A stretch of DNA of 64,000 bases, taken from the NCBI RefSeq assembly GCF_047496725.1, contig NC_132970.1, positions 10,313,501 through 10,377,500 of the forward strand. The letters are read 5' to 3'. Shown piece by piece: positions 13,649 to 26,430 of the stretch (its first letter is position 1; each line of letters starts with the position of its first letter). The notes under the pieces are model-generated. The model made no database searches. It was not told the DNA's origin and worked only from the letters and a program-made list of their open reading frames with translations. The DNA is from Anoplolepis gracilipes (taxonomy: Eukaryota; Arthropoda; Insecta; Hymenoptera; Formicidae). Position numbers and translations under genes: made by a program.

Positions 13649-14782
13649 AAATTTCGAAAATGATTAATTAATAACTGATGAATTGTGGCGATTTTAATGT
13701 ATAGTACATTATAGTGTACTGTACATTTAACTAAGAGTAAATCTTATTGTTAGAAAATATAAATCTTTTTTCGACTATTCGCGCGTTGCTACCCACAGAT
13801 TTCAACTTGATACGAGACGAAAGGTAGCGCGAAGAAAAGACATCATGCGTGGAGAACGGTGGTGCGTTTCACCACTTTACCGAGAGGCAGCTTCTCGTTC
13901 GGAAATCTCGTTCGCGACGGCTTTGTGCTGAAGTAGCGAGACGTTGCCCTGCTTTTCGTCTCGACGTTTCGATCCGTCGCTACCGCCGTCAAATTCCACC
14001 ATCTACCACGCGACGTAGAAACGGTCTTCTCCTTCCTCAAAATTCGTCGATCTATCATCGAGCGAGCTCCGTTGACTTTATCCGATCCGCTTCTATCGCA
14101 TTTTCTTGGCATACCGTAATGAAGATTTATAGGGAGCTTATAAAGAGGAGTGGGAAGCAGGGAGGATGGTGGATCATCGAGATGGCTTATTGCCGTTCTC
14201 CAAAAGTTTCCGAGGTTTTAAGTACTGTCTCTCCTCTTCACCGAATCTTCCTCTTCTCTTGACGTCCTACGGGAACGGGGTTGCGGGGACAGACGAGACC
14301 GCAGGACAGCACCGGGTATATTAAACTTTTTATAGAACGTAGTAAGAGGATTGTGTCATATTAAAATACTTTGTCTGCGTCATCTTTTTTCGCCTTTCTT
14401 TGCTAGAAGGACCGTCTGGTCTATATCTCTGCGTATATCTCTTTATCCTTAACCTCTGGTGTTTCAGGATAAACGTCCGCATCCGCTAAGATGGTGCATT
14501 ATTGTACTGCAAGATAAAGTCTCGTACACATAGTAAATAACTTGAGATATTACGCGAGTGAAGACACTTTTCTCGTTTAAAATTAGTAGACGTGTTTCTT
14601 CGTGATACGAGATGTTATTCTAAATTATCATCCGATATAGCATTTGTTTCTATTAGCAATTCACACAATAGCGATGGGATTAAAAAGATGTAATGTGATT
14701 ATATATATATATTATTTGACTGTTTAAATCATTTAAACGTTATTTAAGATCAGTTATTCTAATATTTTATTTATTCTATATA

Positions 14783-16183
14783 CAAGGTTGTCTATTCCCT
14801 GGAAAAAACGTGGAAAACCGAGAATATTCAGGGATTTCTTTTGTATTTGGAAAAACCAGGAAAGTCTCACAGAATTTTATTGAGATTCAGAGAATATTTT
14901 CGAAAAAATTTTTTTTTTTCATAATTTCTTTTCATCTTGTAAAGAGTCAGTCATATATGTGAAACTGGCGTTTCATTTTGTAGAAACTCATTAATTGTTG
15001 AGTTTTGACTTTATTTTTGATAGTTTTAGAATTCTTGATAAGATTAAACACACAAATAATTCTGACTACTAAACAAAAAAATGGCTCGAGACAACTGATT
15101 GTGAGATGTCAAGTTCATTGAATCTTGCTTTGTTTGTTGACAATTTTTTAAGCATTTCTTATAGGATTTTAAATGCTTGAAAATTATATAATAGTTTTAT
15201 GTGTAAAAATTATTAGAATATTAATTAAACGAATTAAATAGTCAAATTAAACGCTGATCATATTTCGATAATTCTATCAATTGATGAGATGTGTTATTCT
15301 GCAATTATTTTTAATTTCTAGAGAGAGAGAGAGAGAGAGGGAGAGAGTTCTATACATCAAAATTATTAGAACATTTATTAAACAAAGTACAAAATAGATC
15401 GCCCGAAATGTCAAACATATAAATATCGAGATGAGACATTAATCTTATTTCATAATTCTATCGACTTTAATGAGATTTCACATCAGTCTAGAATCACTTT
15501 TAATATCCAGAGAAGATTTTATGTGTAAAAATTATTACAATATATTTATTGAACAAATTAGATTAGGAAACACCAAACATACAAGTACTGATTGTGAGAT
15601 GAGACGCTAGACATATTTCGAATGTTCTATCGACTTTAAATGAGATTTCGTATTATTTTTTGTGTTGTTTTGCAATAACTTATACTTTCTGAACAAAGTT
15701 CTAGATATGTATAAAAATTAGAATATTTATTAAGCAAATTAAATATTTAAAAGTTGATATAACATGAATTTTATTTACATCGATAAAGTGAGACAACGTG
15801 AACTTGGCGCCTCAGTTTGTCTCGTATGAATATATACCTATATTTTATATACTTAATGTTTTAACATAATATTAAATATGAAGTACATACTTATTCTTTG
15901 GAACTTTTAAAGATAAAGAAATGAAAATTTTATACAAATGAAAAATTAATTCAGTTTTTTTATACATTTATAAATCTAACATTGAAACTTGAGAGGTTCC
16001 GTGTTTTTCCTTTATATGAATGAAAAACATAGAAAATGCATGTAATAAAAAATTTATTTTAAAGAAAGTTGTGTATTAAAAAGTTTTGAAAATATTTCTT
16101 TTACTTGACATTTTAAGCAAAAATATCTGAAAATTAGAGAATTTTTAGGGAATTTTTTGTACAAGATTTGAGTAGACACCCTG
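14783..16183. mobile_element. Non-autonomous DNA element, long copy (CAGGGTGTCTA-type termini)
   Basis: The left end reads CAAGGTTGTCTATTCCC and the right end, read inward on the opposite strand, CAGGGTGTCTACTC. These are imperfect terminal inverted repeats. ATATA flanks both sides, but the context is low in complexity. Both ends carry subterminal motifs like TTCAGGGAATTTTTT. No transposase is visible. A shorter relative lies at 48778-49321. The superfamily is not assigned. Confidence 0.65.
15194..15790. repeat. Degenerate tandem array of about 155-185 bp units inside the element
   Basis: Four units begin near 15194, 15349, 15517 and 15700. Each starts with a variant of TTATGTGTAAAAATTATT, continues with ATTTATTAAACAAATTA and then a TCTATCGACTTTAATGAGAT-like segment. 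The first boundary is interrupted by a short GA run at about 15321. Confidence 0.6.
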
Positions 16184-19100
16184 ATATAAGCTTTTTGTTT
16201 TTCATGATGTGTTTTCTTGATTGTTATTATTTTAGTGATAATTACAGAATAATAATGTATTATAAAGTAAATTTATAGAAAATAAAATTTGTCATAAATT
16301 TATTTCTGTATTTTATAAAACATTATTAATATCATTTTAATGCGTGTTCAAACATTTGCTTTAGATATCTATACATTTAATTAATATCAGACAAAAAGAT
16401 TATGTAATTTAAAGCTTCATTTAGAAAAAAAGTATAAAGTCAAAGATAAATAGATAGGATTCGTTGGAACAATTGACAATTGCGTAACAGAAAGAAACTT
16501 GATACGTTTGTAAAATTAGAATAACTTTTTTTCTCAAGTGCTCGTTTTAAAATGGGAGAAATTTATAGCCATAGCCTGTGTCCTGCGTAATAAGCGACAT
16601 GGAACAATCGATACCTCGACATGGTTTTATTACCGTTATCATCACGGTCGCGACATTTCACGGGCGAATCGCGAATCGAGTGACAACGACAACGGCGTGT
16701 TTTCGTCCATGACGATTAGATCTTGCTCGCTATTGAATTTCACGATCGCGTCGTGGATCCTCGAAGAGGTCTCGGTATTCTTCCAATGCGGACGACATAA
16801 ATTTCCATTATCGGACGGGCTCGTATCCGGCCTAGACGCGGTTATTGTCCGCTAAGTTTCTCTACGGTACTTCATCCGCACCACTGTCCCGAACTTCTCG
16901 AGAATGGATCGCGCGGCTACATCTTTCCCGCACATTTATCTCGTCCGCAAGACAGAGAACATTTACTGTCGATCGTAACGTGGGTTTTACGTGGGTAAAG
17001 TTAAACGGATCTTTATGGAGATAAATTTATACTAAATAAACTCTTCTTTTTATACGTTTAAATTTATACAACGTATAAATGTATACTCTTTTTATACGTA
17101 TATACTAATTTTAAATTTTTATAATTCTATAATATTTATGTGCGTTTCTCGTGTCAGATTTACTTGCGTAAATTCAAGTATGCGTCACGAATACCTTGAA
17201 ATATCGGCCGATCTTTACTTCGTGGACCCTATGAATGGAATCAATTGAATCGTGGAATAGCGATAACGAATAAAGCCGACGAAAACGTATGTATATCCGC
17301 GAGCTTAGATCTTGGAGAAGAATCCTGCATAGTAGCTTATCTGTCTACTCCGTTTTCTTACGCGCGCGACTCTGATCTCGCGATAATAATCACCCCCTTT
17401 GTTCGGTGACTCGCGGATATCTCGTGCGAGATTATCTCGGGATACGGTCGGCTCTCGCTTTCACGGCGTAAGTCGTGCTTTAAGTCGCTTTTAATCGAGT
17501 TCTCAGACCGTGTAAGTCGAAGGGGGAATGCGATGGCACGTAACACGTAGGTCGCCGGGCAATCCTGCTGAAGGAAGAAGAAGAGGTGCGTACTGCCTGC
17601 TTTATATGCAAACGGCAAGGACGACGACGACGACGACGTCGCTTCCCCGGGTCTTAAGGCGTTAAGTAATTGCGCGGAGTAATCTTGGATATGGGTTATC
17701 GTTATCGGTGAAATCACATCGGTGTTACACCTCGATCCTCTCGATCGTAATCGGACATCTTTAAGGGGAAACATTTCATCATAGTTCACGGAGAATACGT
17801 GATTCGGATAATAATTTGTTACTTTTATCCAATTCAATAATTCCGAACGTATTTATATAAAAAGCTACACTTGTTTAAATAAACTGTCGATAAATTATTT
17901 TACGTCATTTTACAAATGTTAAAAGAACAAACGGTTATTTTTTACTTTCATTTTACAGAATGTATATTTGTTAAAAGCTTGTATATTTGTGTGCAAATAT
18001 TTATTGGATATATTGTCTGAATTTAACTTGTTTTTTTACAAAAAATTAAATTAACGTCTTTTTTTTTTGAATATTTGTCCGATGTCTTTGTATATAACCA
18101 GAACGCAAACTAAAATTCTATTACAGTGAAATTCATTTCATGTTAAATAACAAATAATGTTTCGTTATCTATCTGCATTTAGCCCGCGGGTTAAAGGGTG
18201 CGCCTTTTCTACAATGTAAACTGGCTTTACAGATGGAATTCTCCGCGTTTATATGGAGGGGAAAGATGGATATTAAAACGTAGCGAGCTTTACGGTCAGG
18301 TTGAAAAACGGCTCTCACTGTGGTACTTAATTCCAAAGAGGTCCCAGTCGTGTCATCAGCTATCCAGCAACGCGCTCCTGCGAGATAGCTGTCCGGTAAT
18401 CGTGGCGTTTTGTCACTTTTACGTCGTTGAAACGAGGAACGAGAGGCTCAAAGCAGCTCAGTACAGAGATGAAATACCATGGTTGCTACTTGATGGGTAG
18501 AGGCGTTACCATACGTGAATGTGCGTATCGGGACACACGCATAAACGAGCGCGTGGCAGGATGTTTTTTGTATTAAAGTAGGGCTCCATTGATGATCTCA
18601 TTTATTTCTGCGACAGAGAAGTAGTAATTCCGTGTCAAAAATATATATGATAAAGGGAAAAAAGGAAAGAAAAAAGGAGAAATATGTAACCTTGGATTAG
18701 ATGGATTACATTCATTAATTATATATTTATGACGCACCGAAAAAATTATATTCTCTCATTTTAAGAATGTTTTTCTTATCTTTATAATATTCTTACTCTA
18801 AAATAAGTGTCAAAAGGCACTTTTTTTTAGTTTAAGAGAGAAATTCTTTAAAAGTAGAATAGTGTCAGATATTTTTAATCTCAATGACAAAACAGTTTTA
18901 CAGTTTTAAATGGACATACATTCGCTATTTATTAAAACTTTGACCAAATGAAATATACATTTTACATGATGTATAAAGAAATATTCTGAAAAATATCTAT
19001 GTAAAGAAGAAAATGTCCTTATTCATTAAGAATATTTATTAAGAGCTTATAAAATATACATTTTAAGAATACAATTTTTTCAATGTAATTATAATATTAA

Positions 19101-20321
19101 TCTTTATGTAGTACATCTTGTGTTAATAACAATTCAAAAACATCTGTCATTTATAGTCATAGATCGGACTTACGATCAAAGTGTATGTGCATTAGAGAGA
19201 TGGAGCGCAGATATGTGTGCGATTTATTGTGTTAATCCAAAAAACTTATAATAATTTCTTAATTTTAAAATTTCGCAATGCGTGTTTTAAGAAACGAGTG
19301 GACTCATCGCGTCGCAACTATTGCTGACATTCGACACGACATTCTGTTTCACGTATCTACCGTACCATATATCGACGGAGTGTATGTATTTTAGAGTCGC
19401 GTGCCCGGAAACATTGTCGCAGGTCAGTCAGACGCGACATGAATCACGGTCGGGCACGTTCACTGCCAAGGAATTGTTCGGTGTCTGCCAGGCACGTACG
19501 AATGCTTCGCCTTAGGTTTCGTGCAAGATATTGTTGTCTCACATGGGATATTGCCGAGTATAATTAGCATATGGAAACTTTATCCTTTGTTTAATATCGC
19601 GTTTCGCGTGAATACGCACATGTTTCAAATGTGGAAGCAAATTTAGTCACTGATATACCTATATATTAAGACGCGCAAGAATTGATTATATAAGGCTTTT
19701 TTCAGTCTGCATTATCGTTGCCTTCGTATTATCATTATTGTTATCGTTAGTTTATTCTATTTTATTTTTTTATTATTGTTATTTATGACAGTATCGAGAT
19801 AAAGAAAAGAAAATGATACGATAAAGAAAAGAAAAGAAGCTGCTTACGTGGAATATCACACAATTCCACTTCTTCAGCCAATAATAAGACCGCATGAAGT
19901 TGTCATATATATTTAAAGTTAATGACATATATTACATCGTCATATAATATCTTTCAAGAATATTGATGTTGCATTATTTTTTCAAATTCTTAACTACTTA
20001 TCATTAATGTCTATCACGAACAGGAAGCGATACAGTTGGCGAGACGGTCTACATACATAATTATATAATAAAAGTATAGAAATTTATATTGGGTTTTGAT
20101 CCCAGGTGCAGCCGGCTATCGAAGAGATATTTATCTAGATTTTCGTACCCTATATTTCTTACTTACGCGATAAGCTATAAGCCTCTCGTGGGCTGGCGAG
20201 CATATTGCCCGGAACAATCGCGATACGACAGACGGAAGGAACGTGCCACCTAAGGCTCGGGGGCTATTCAATTACGTATACGACTCTCCCGCATGTCGCT
20301 TGCCGATAGGCCGCGCTTTAT

Positions 20322-20362
<41 letters not shown>

Positions 20363-23300
20363 ACCGTGAGTTCGTGTTCGAAATACCGTATTTCACGCGA
20401 TACTAAAACAAATGTGTCGGAAATATTTTCCAAACGCGTTTCAGGTTTCCCGTTATCTTTTATCCGCGAGCGACATTTAATGTAAAAATGTTTAGCGCGT
20501 TACATGCTTATACATTGAGATATATGCAGTTGTGATATTTATTTTTAGAAAGCTCTCACACGCAAGGGGTCTAGTTTTATGGTGGAAATTACGTAAAAGT
20601 ACAAGGCCGCGGGGTAGGCAAAAATATTTTGCATAATGCGCTCCGCTTCTTTTGTCATGATTACAAAATTCACTTTACCGAGAATATACTTTTCCAGAGA
20701 AGAATATATTTCTTGCTTTTGCATCTCTCTCCTGGGTCCGACAATACAATAATTATAAAACACTATGGATATAAGCGCGATATTACGAAACTTGCGCTTT
20801 CCAGATGCAGATTCGCGCTCAAGAGACACAACGCGAAAGTCGCGACGTCGTGAATCCCCCCTGATTAAAGGAGAGAGCACCCTCCTCGCGCCTTTACGTA
20901 AATGCCGCGGGCCCATTAAAACTTTTCGCGTACTTAGCCGGAATTTGTTTCGACTGCAACGCGTATTGCGTCTGACCTCGCAATGAGCAGCGGGTGTTAT
21001 ACGACGTCAGTAAACCGTTCCTGCGGCTCGATTCGAACTGCACGCGATATATCCGCCTTGGTAATTTCAAACTTTCGGTGTATCTGTCGGATTCGCGGGA
21101 ATCCTCACAATGGGCGATGAAAATTCTCTCGCAGTACGGAGAGAGTCGTTCTCTCGCGCAGCCTACACTGTTTTCCCATTGAAAAGTTATACCTCCTCGG
21201 CGAAAGTTTCAATGGTTTCGTTAATTACGGGGCTACGCGTCCGTGCAAGCTATAAATCGTCGGCCGAGTCGACGGTGGTGCTTACCGCCGCGCCGGCTTA
21301 AAGGACTTACTATGCAAAAGCGTGCCGCAAAATGTAATTCGTGAAATGCGGTTAGTCAATCCGCAAAGTGCCTAAACTTTTTACCTGAGGTGTCTAATTT
21401 TATTATTTAAATTTGTTTTTAATTTCAAATTTAATTCATTCGGTACGTAGTGGTGCGAAGTGGCATTTTATTATTATTATTTAATTTTTCTCAGTATTTT
21501 TTTTTTTTTTTTTTAATTTTATTCTGATGTGGAAGACTTTAGATATACAATTGTCTTATCTCTATTTGTGGCGAATTTATAAATCGTACGAATCCGCACT
21601 AAATGTGTCAGCGACACATTAATCATGCTATTAAATTCTATTAAATTATTAATATCGTAATAGCTGGCTTTGATGTCGCGTCGTGTGTAAAACGACAGCG
21701 CGATTACTGTCTTGAATACAAGTCCGTGCATAGGGAAATGACCGAGTTCGCTCTCTATTAATTACCCGACGATGCACGGTACGGTGGACGACGGTTACGC
21801 GAGGAAAACGACCGAGACACCGTCCCCCGTGAGTGCCAGTCCCACATATAAATTACCACCAGGACGGTGGCTTCCTCGAGAGAAGGCAACGTTCCCGAAT
21901 TAGAATTCCGTTTTCGCTTCGTGGCTCGGAAAAGTCGTTGTCGCAACTTTAGACGGAACTTGAAAATCGTACATTTTCATTTGGACAAGTCGAAAGTGTT
22001 ACCGAAAATTTCCCTAGTCGTTGATTTACATTAACTGATTTTTCGATATTTTTTAAACATCGTTTACAATAACGAGAAGTGACAATCGTGCGCTGAAGTA
22101 TATCGTCAGTAACCAATTAGGCTCGTCACCGTGTAATTACGATTATACAAGGTAGCCTCCAGTCGGATTAATTTAATTACACCCTTAACGTGTAACCTCG
22201 AGGCAAGTAGTACACATGTATACACGATGTGTCTTTTATTTATATAAGCAACAGGCAACTTCAACAAGAAGCGTGAAGGAACGTAGGGAACGTTCTTTCT
22301 CGCGCGCTGATCTTCACACGTTGTAACAATCTCGGCACTCGCGATATCACGTCAATGCGCTGATCGCGATAAGAACAGTATCATGAAGCTGTACATAGTT
22401 GCAACCTTGTACGTGTTTGCACGTATCGAAGCAGGAGAGTGTTTTATTGACCGCGCGAAAAAATTCTTCAGGAATAATCGCACGTCCTGGAAAAAGAAAC
22501 GACTTATAGATCGACTTTCAACGGTTATTCTATTCTCTCGACCTTGTCGAATGTTCCCGAGGGGTACGCGCTAATCACGGTTGAATGTTAATGGTGGTTT
22601 GCCGATTTGAAATTGCACACGTTGCGAAATCTGATAAAACATATTGCCTTCTTGTAGTTATAAAGCTGTTTTAGTAAAAAATATTTGTACGATCGAATTA
22701 AATTGTGTGAAACGTAACAGAGAATAATTATACGATGCATAAATCGTTGAAGTTAAAGAGTTAGGTGCGTCATGTGTAATAATAGATGTTTACATTGAAA
22801 TAGGTTTAATCTTCATAACATGACGCAACGTTTCTTTATGTTGCGTGAATATCTCGTTACGGAATTATGTCGCGGTTAGGTATATTGCGTCTAATTTTTC
22901 ATTATGCGCAGGAGAAACATAGAAAAAGTATTTTTATCAAGCTTTTATACAATTATTTCCGTTCCGCAATTTTTTTCATGTTGTTTCTGCAACAAAATTA
23001 ATTTGTTAAAAAAAAAACAGAGAATAGTTTGGTGTCTTTTTTTTTATTCAATTCTTTAATTTTTTTTTTAACTATTAAATTAATATGATTTAAGTATCAA
23101 TTCTTTTAATTATTTGATTAGACTTGAATTCATCGTTTTTACACGTATGATGTAGATATATTTTTGATACATTTTACTAAAAATTATGCCATGTACTGTA
23201 TTTTTATACTCGAATTGCGTGACTTTTCAAATTACAATTAACAGTTACAATTAAATAACATATATTTGAAGATTAGAATCAAGAGTTCCATATCATAAAA

Positions 23301-25493
23301 GCACATTGAAAGAGCTAATAAAAAATTACAAATAATATCTAAGAGACTTTTATAAATATTTAAATGATTTGACCAAATTTTGAAAGTCAACATCTGTCTA
23401 CTTTTTTCGTTTTTACACGCAGAGCTGGGAAGAGAAGAGTAATATATATTAGAGAAAAAGAGAAAAAAATTGTAGATAATATTGTACAACATTCCCTTTA
23501 TATTAAGATCAATAAAATTTGTCGGCATCTTTTTGATTTTTTACGATAAAGGTTCTTAACATATTCGTGTTTCTAACGTACGTCTCGTTGGTATAAAGAG
23601 CGACGGATAAATGTGCCGGCTCCGCGTGCACTTGCATCGAACGTGCATAATCAGTCAACGACCGCGCTAGGCTAAACGCGTTGCTACTCTTGCGTCAGGG
23701 TCGACTCGGCAACGTGCCGTCGAGGTAGGTGTGAGTAATATCGCCTCTCTCTGCGCTAGAGCTATTTACCAGCTCTATTCTTACACACGTCAGCATACCC
23801 GACGAGAATAGGCATCCGGCCAGTGTGTGCGTGCCACTAGGTATACTTGGAGATGCATCGTAATATATCGTTACTTTTAATATCAGCTTCGCTTTTTATC
23901 TGTTTTCTTTTGCTGGAATATATGAGCGATATCGGTACTGAAAGAGAAATTCTGTATTAAACAAAAAGGTAGTAATTTTTTTCTTTTTAATCCAATCATC
24001 ATTTTGATGCGATGCGAATTTTTTTTTTTTCATACAACACCGGCAACATGAGATGTTTTCCAATTATTATGCAATACGCTCTACAAATTGTTTGTAAATA
24101 AAAGGTTTATATTTCTTAATCGATTCTGAATGTGGATTTTAACACAAGTTTAATATACAACTTTATTACTATAGAGATGTTTAAATTGGCCATACTTGTC
24201 GATCGATTTAATCGCGAAATTGCCACGTAAGGACTTTATTGCGCAGTTGGCGTGATTTCCTTAGCGACGACGGCCGTAATTATCCTGTCGCATGTCTGAT
24301 TAATCCTTTCGATCGGCCGATATACATCCGCAATGACGAGTGATTAAACTACATCTCGGTTGTCACCTTGATCCTACCGTGTGAAAAAGCAGCCCGGCCG
24401 CCTCGTATCTCGCGTGCATATCGTAATCACAGTGTAGCAAAGCGTTGTCTATCGTATGAAAGGCCGTCCTAGTCCTGTTGCCAAGCGTTTTCACGGCATG
24501 CGGGCAACGTTTTTGTGGTAGGTTAGTAATTCCCATCGTCTCATGCGGCGCGCGTTACGTATTCGTTTCACGCTCTACGGAGCTCACGCAGCCGGTAACA
24601 GCTGGACCAGCAGCGGGAAGTTCGCGCTCACTCTTTTCCACGTCGCCGTATATCCCTCAATCACAATGTGCAAGACGAAACACGATCGCGTCTGAAACTG
24701 GATTGTGACGCAAGTCGCAAATGTTGTGCGCACGTTGCGAGATTTAGGCGCGGTCAATCAACAGGTTGACGATTCATTTTATTAACGATAATGGCTGCTA
24801 ACTGATACGTTTCGATCGACGTAATTCGATCTAATTTGCATAATTCAATATAATAATCTGTTATAACGATACTCGGCTAAAAACCAATTTAATATGTATG
24901 CAGATTGACCTACATCTATAATTAATTCTATTAGTGTATATGCATATATTTTAAGCTTAACGTTGATGTCTATAATAGAATTATGCAGTGTTATTTCTCT
25001 TGCCAAGACGTTATATTTACAATATGTTCTTTTTATAAATTTTTAAAAATATTACCGTCGAGAATTTCCTATTCTAACAGGACAATATTTGAACTCTATC
25101 TTTTTCGGTTTTAACTACCAGAATGATTTTCAATTTCTCTTTGCACTAGAATATCAATTGCGGAATATATAAAGAAAAATATTTTTATCGTAATATTACG
25201 CTCGCGAGTTATAGAGGAACGGACGAGAGGAACTGTAAACAAGAAAATTGAATTTGTCTCAGAGTAGCAGGTTATATCATCTATTCTGACCTCTGATTCG
25301 TTCGAATTGGATAATGAGTTTGGCGTGAAGTAATTGATTTGTCCTAGGAATCATGACATCTCACGTCTTCGCAAGACAAATCGATCTCGGCCTACGGAGG
25401 TCGGTCAATCGCGCGGATCTTTCGAGTAGTGCGTGCTTTGCCCTGTAACATGCACGAGATGACGATGGGACAGATGACACGCGGACTTTTGTT
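16184..25493. other. No confident gene; CpG-rich blocks and one weak small ORF
   Basis: CpG-rich blocks lie at about 16.55-17.0, 17.2-17.85, 18.2-18.55, 20.2-21.3, 21.7-22.6, 23.6-23.85 and 24.2-24.75 kb. A 63-codon ORF at 22383 has a hydrophobic start and is discussed as a finding. No RNA gene was recognised. Confidence 0.55.
20326..20358. repeat. (TC)n microsatellite
   Basis: About 16 TC units inside a CpG-rich segment. Confidence 0.95.
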
Positions 25494-26430
25494 GACCTAA
25501 GTTAATAATTTCGTTTGTTGGCTCTGCTGATTCTATTTTTACAAGCTTTTACAAGCTTCTTGTTCTATTTAATGCATTGTCATCATGATACGCATTATAT
25601 ATACATCTTATATCGAGTAGAAATAATATTGCACGCCATTGAGTTTTTACTGAAATTTTTGCGAAAAATAAAAGAGAAATATTATAATTTTTTTATCTTT
25701 AATAATTATTATATTTGAATACATAAAACTGTATCGTAAACAATACGCGACGTATTAATCTTTAAATTGTGAGACAAATGTATCACATTGTAATTTAGTA
25801 TCTGCGTAATATCTAGACATAGTTTTTACATAATTTGACAGCGAGGTCTTAAAATGTAATTTACATACATATGAACTCGCGTGCACGACACGCGTGTTAA
25901 CTCTTTTTTTTCTCAATACGTGTCTACAGATAGTGATGTAAAAAAAATGTAGATTTTAGTTATTACAAGTAATAATTTACATGCTTTTTCTTTTGTTATG
26001 GAATATTACTTATAAAGTATTTTTAACCTAGGTTAGTAGTGTCATTCGTTAATGTTACTGATTCTATTTTTACACGGTATTCTTGTTATAGTTATTAGCT
26101 TTTTTTTATTTATTAACTTTTTTTCTTCAATTGATATCTAGATAAAGATGTAAAAATGCAGATTTTAATTATTACAAATAAAAATACATTTCTTTTTTGT
26201 TATGGAATATCGACTTGCAAAGTCGACCTAGTTTTAACCTAGATTAATAATTTTTATTCGCTGGCTTTGTTGCCATCTATTTTTACCCGCATTCTAGTTG
26301 TACTTAATGCATCATCATTATACGCGTTATATACAGCTTACAGCAAATAGAAATAATGTTGCACGCGATTGAGATTTACTGAAACTTTTGCGAAAAACAA
26401 AAGATAAATTTATATTATAGTCTTTTATAC
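25494..26430. repeat. Local degenerate duplication, three partial copies
   Basis: Related blocks at about 25494-25696, 25923-26110 and 26134-26430. Shared signatures: GATGTAAAAATGCAGATTTT, TTTTGTTATGGAATAT, CCTAGGTTAATAATTT, TTCTATTTTTAC, AATGCATCATCATTATACGC and ACTTTTGCGAAAAA. Blocks two and three are offset by about 211 bp. A fourth remnant (GACCTAGGTTTGTAATAATT) lies near 26740. No coding frame is conserved. Confidence 0.6.

Larger units (their letters stand above)
9019..14782. other. No supportable gene; alternating CpG-rich and AT-rich blocks
   Basis: CpG-rich blocks lie at about 9.4-10.2, 10.7-11.4, 12.0-12.35, 12.65-13.0 and 13.8-14.3 kb, separated by AT-rich DNA and two microsatellites. 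No frame resembles a known protein. Confidence 0.6.

Noticed and set aside
19687..19707. TATATAA followed by a perfect TCAGTC Initiator
   Set aside because: Spacing of 17 bases is too short for a working TATA/Initiator pair.
20094..20106. T-arm-like GGGTTTTGATCCC
   Set aside because: The loop lacks the TTC of a tRNA T-loop and no acceptor, D or anticodon arms fit.
21028..21037. GATTCGAAC, which reads as a tRNA T-loop on the minus strand
   Set aside because: Flanks do not pair into a T-stem and no cloverleaf can be drawn.
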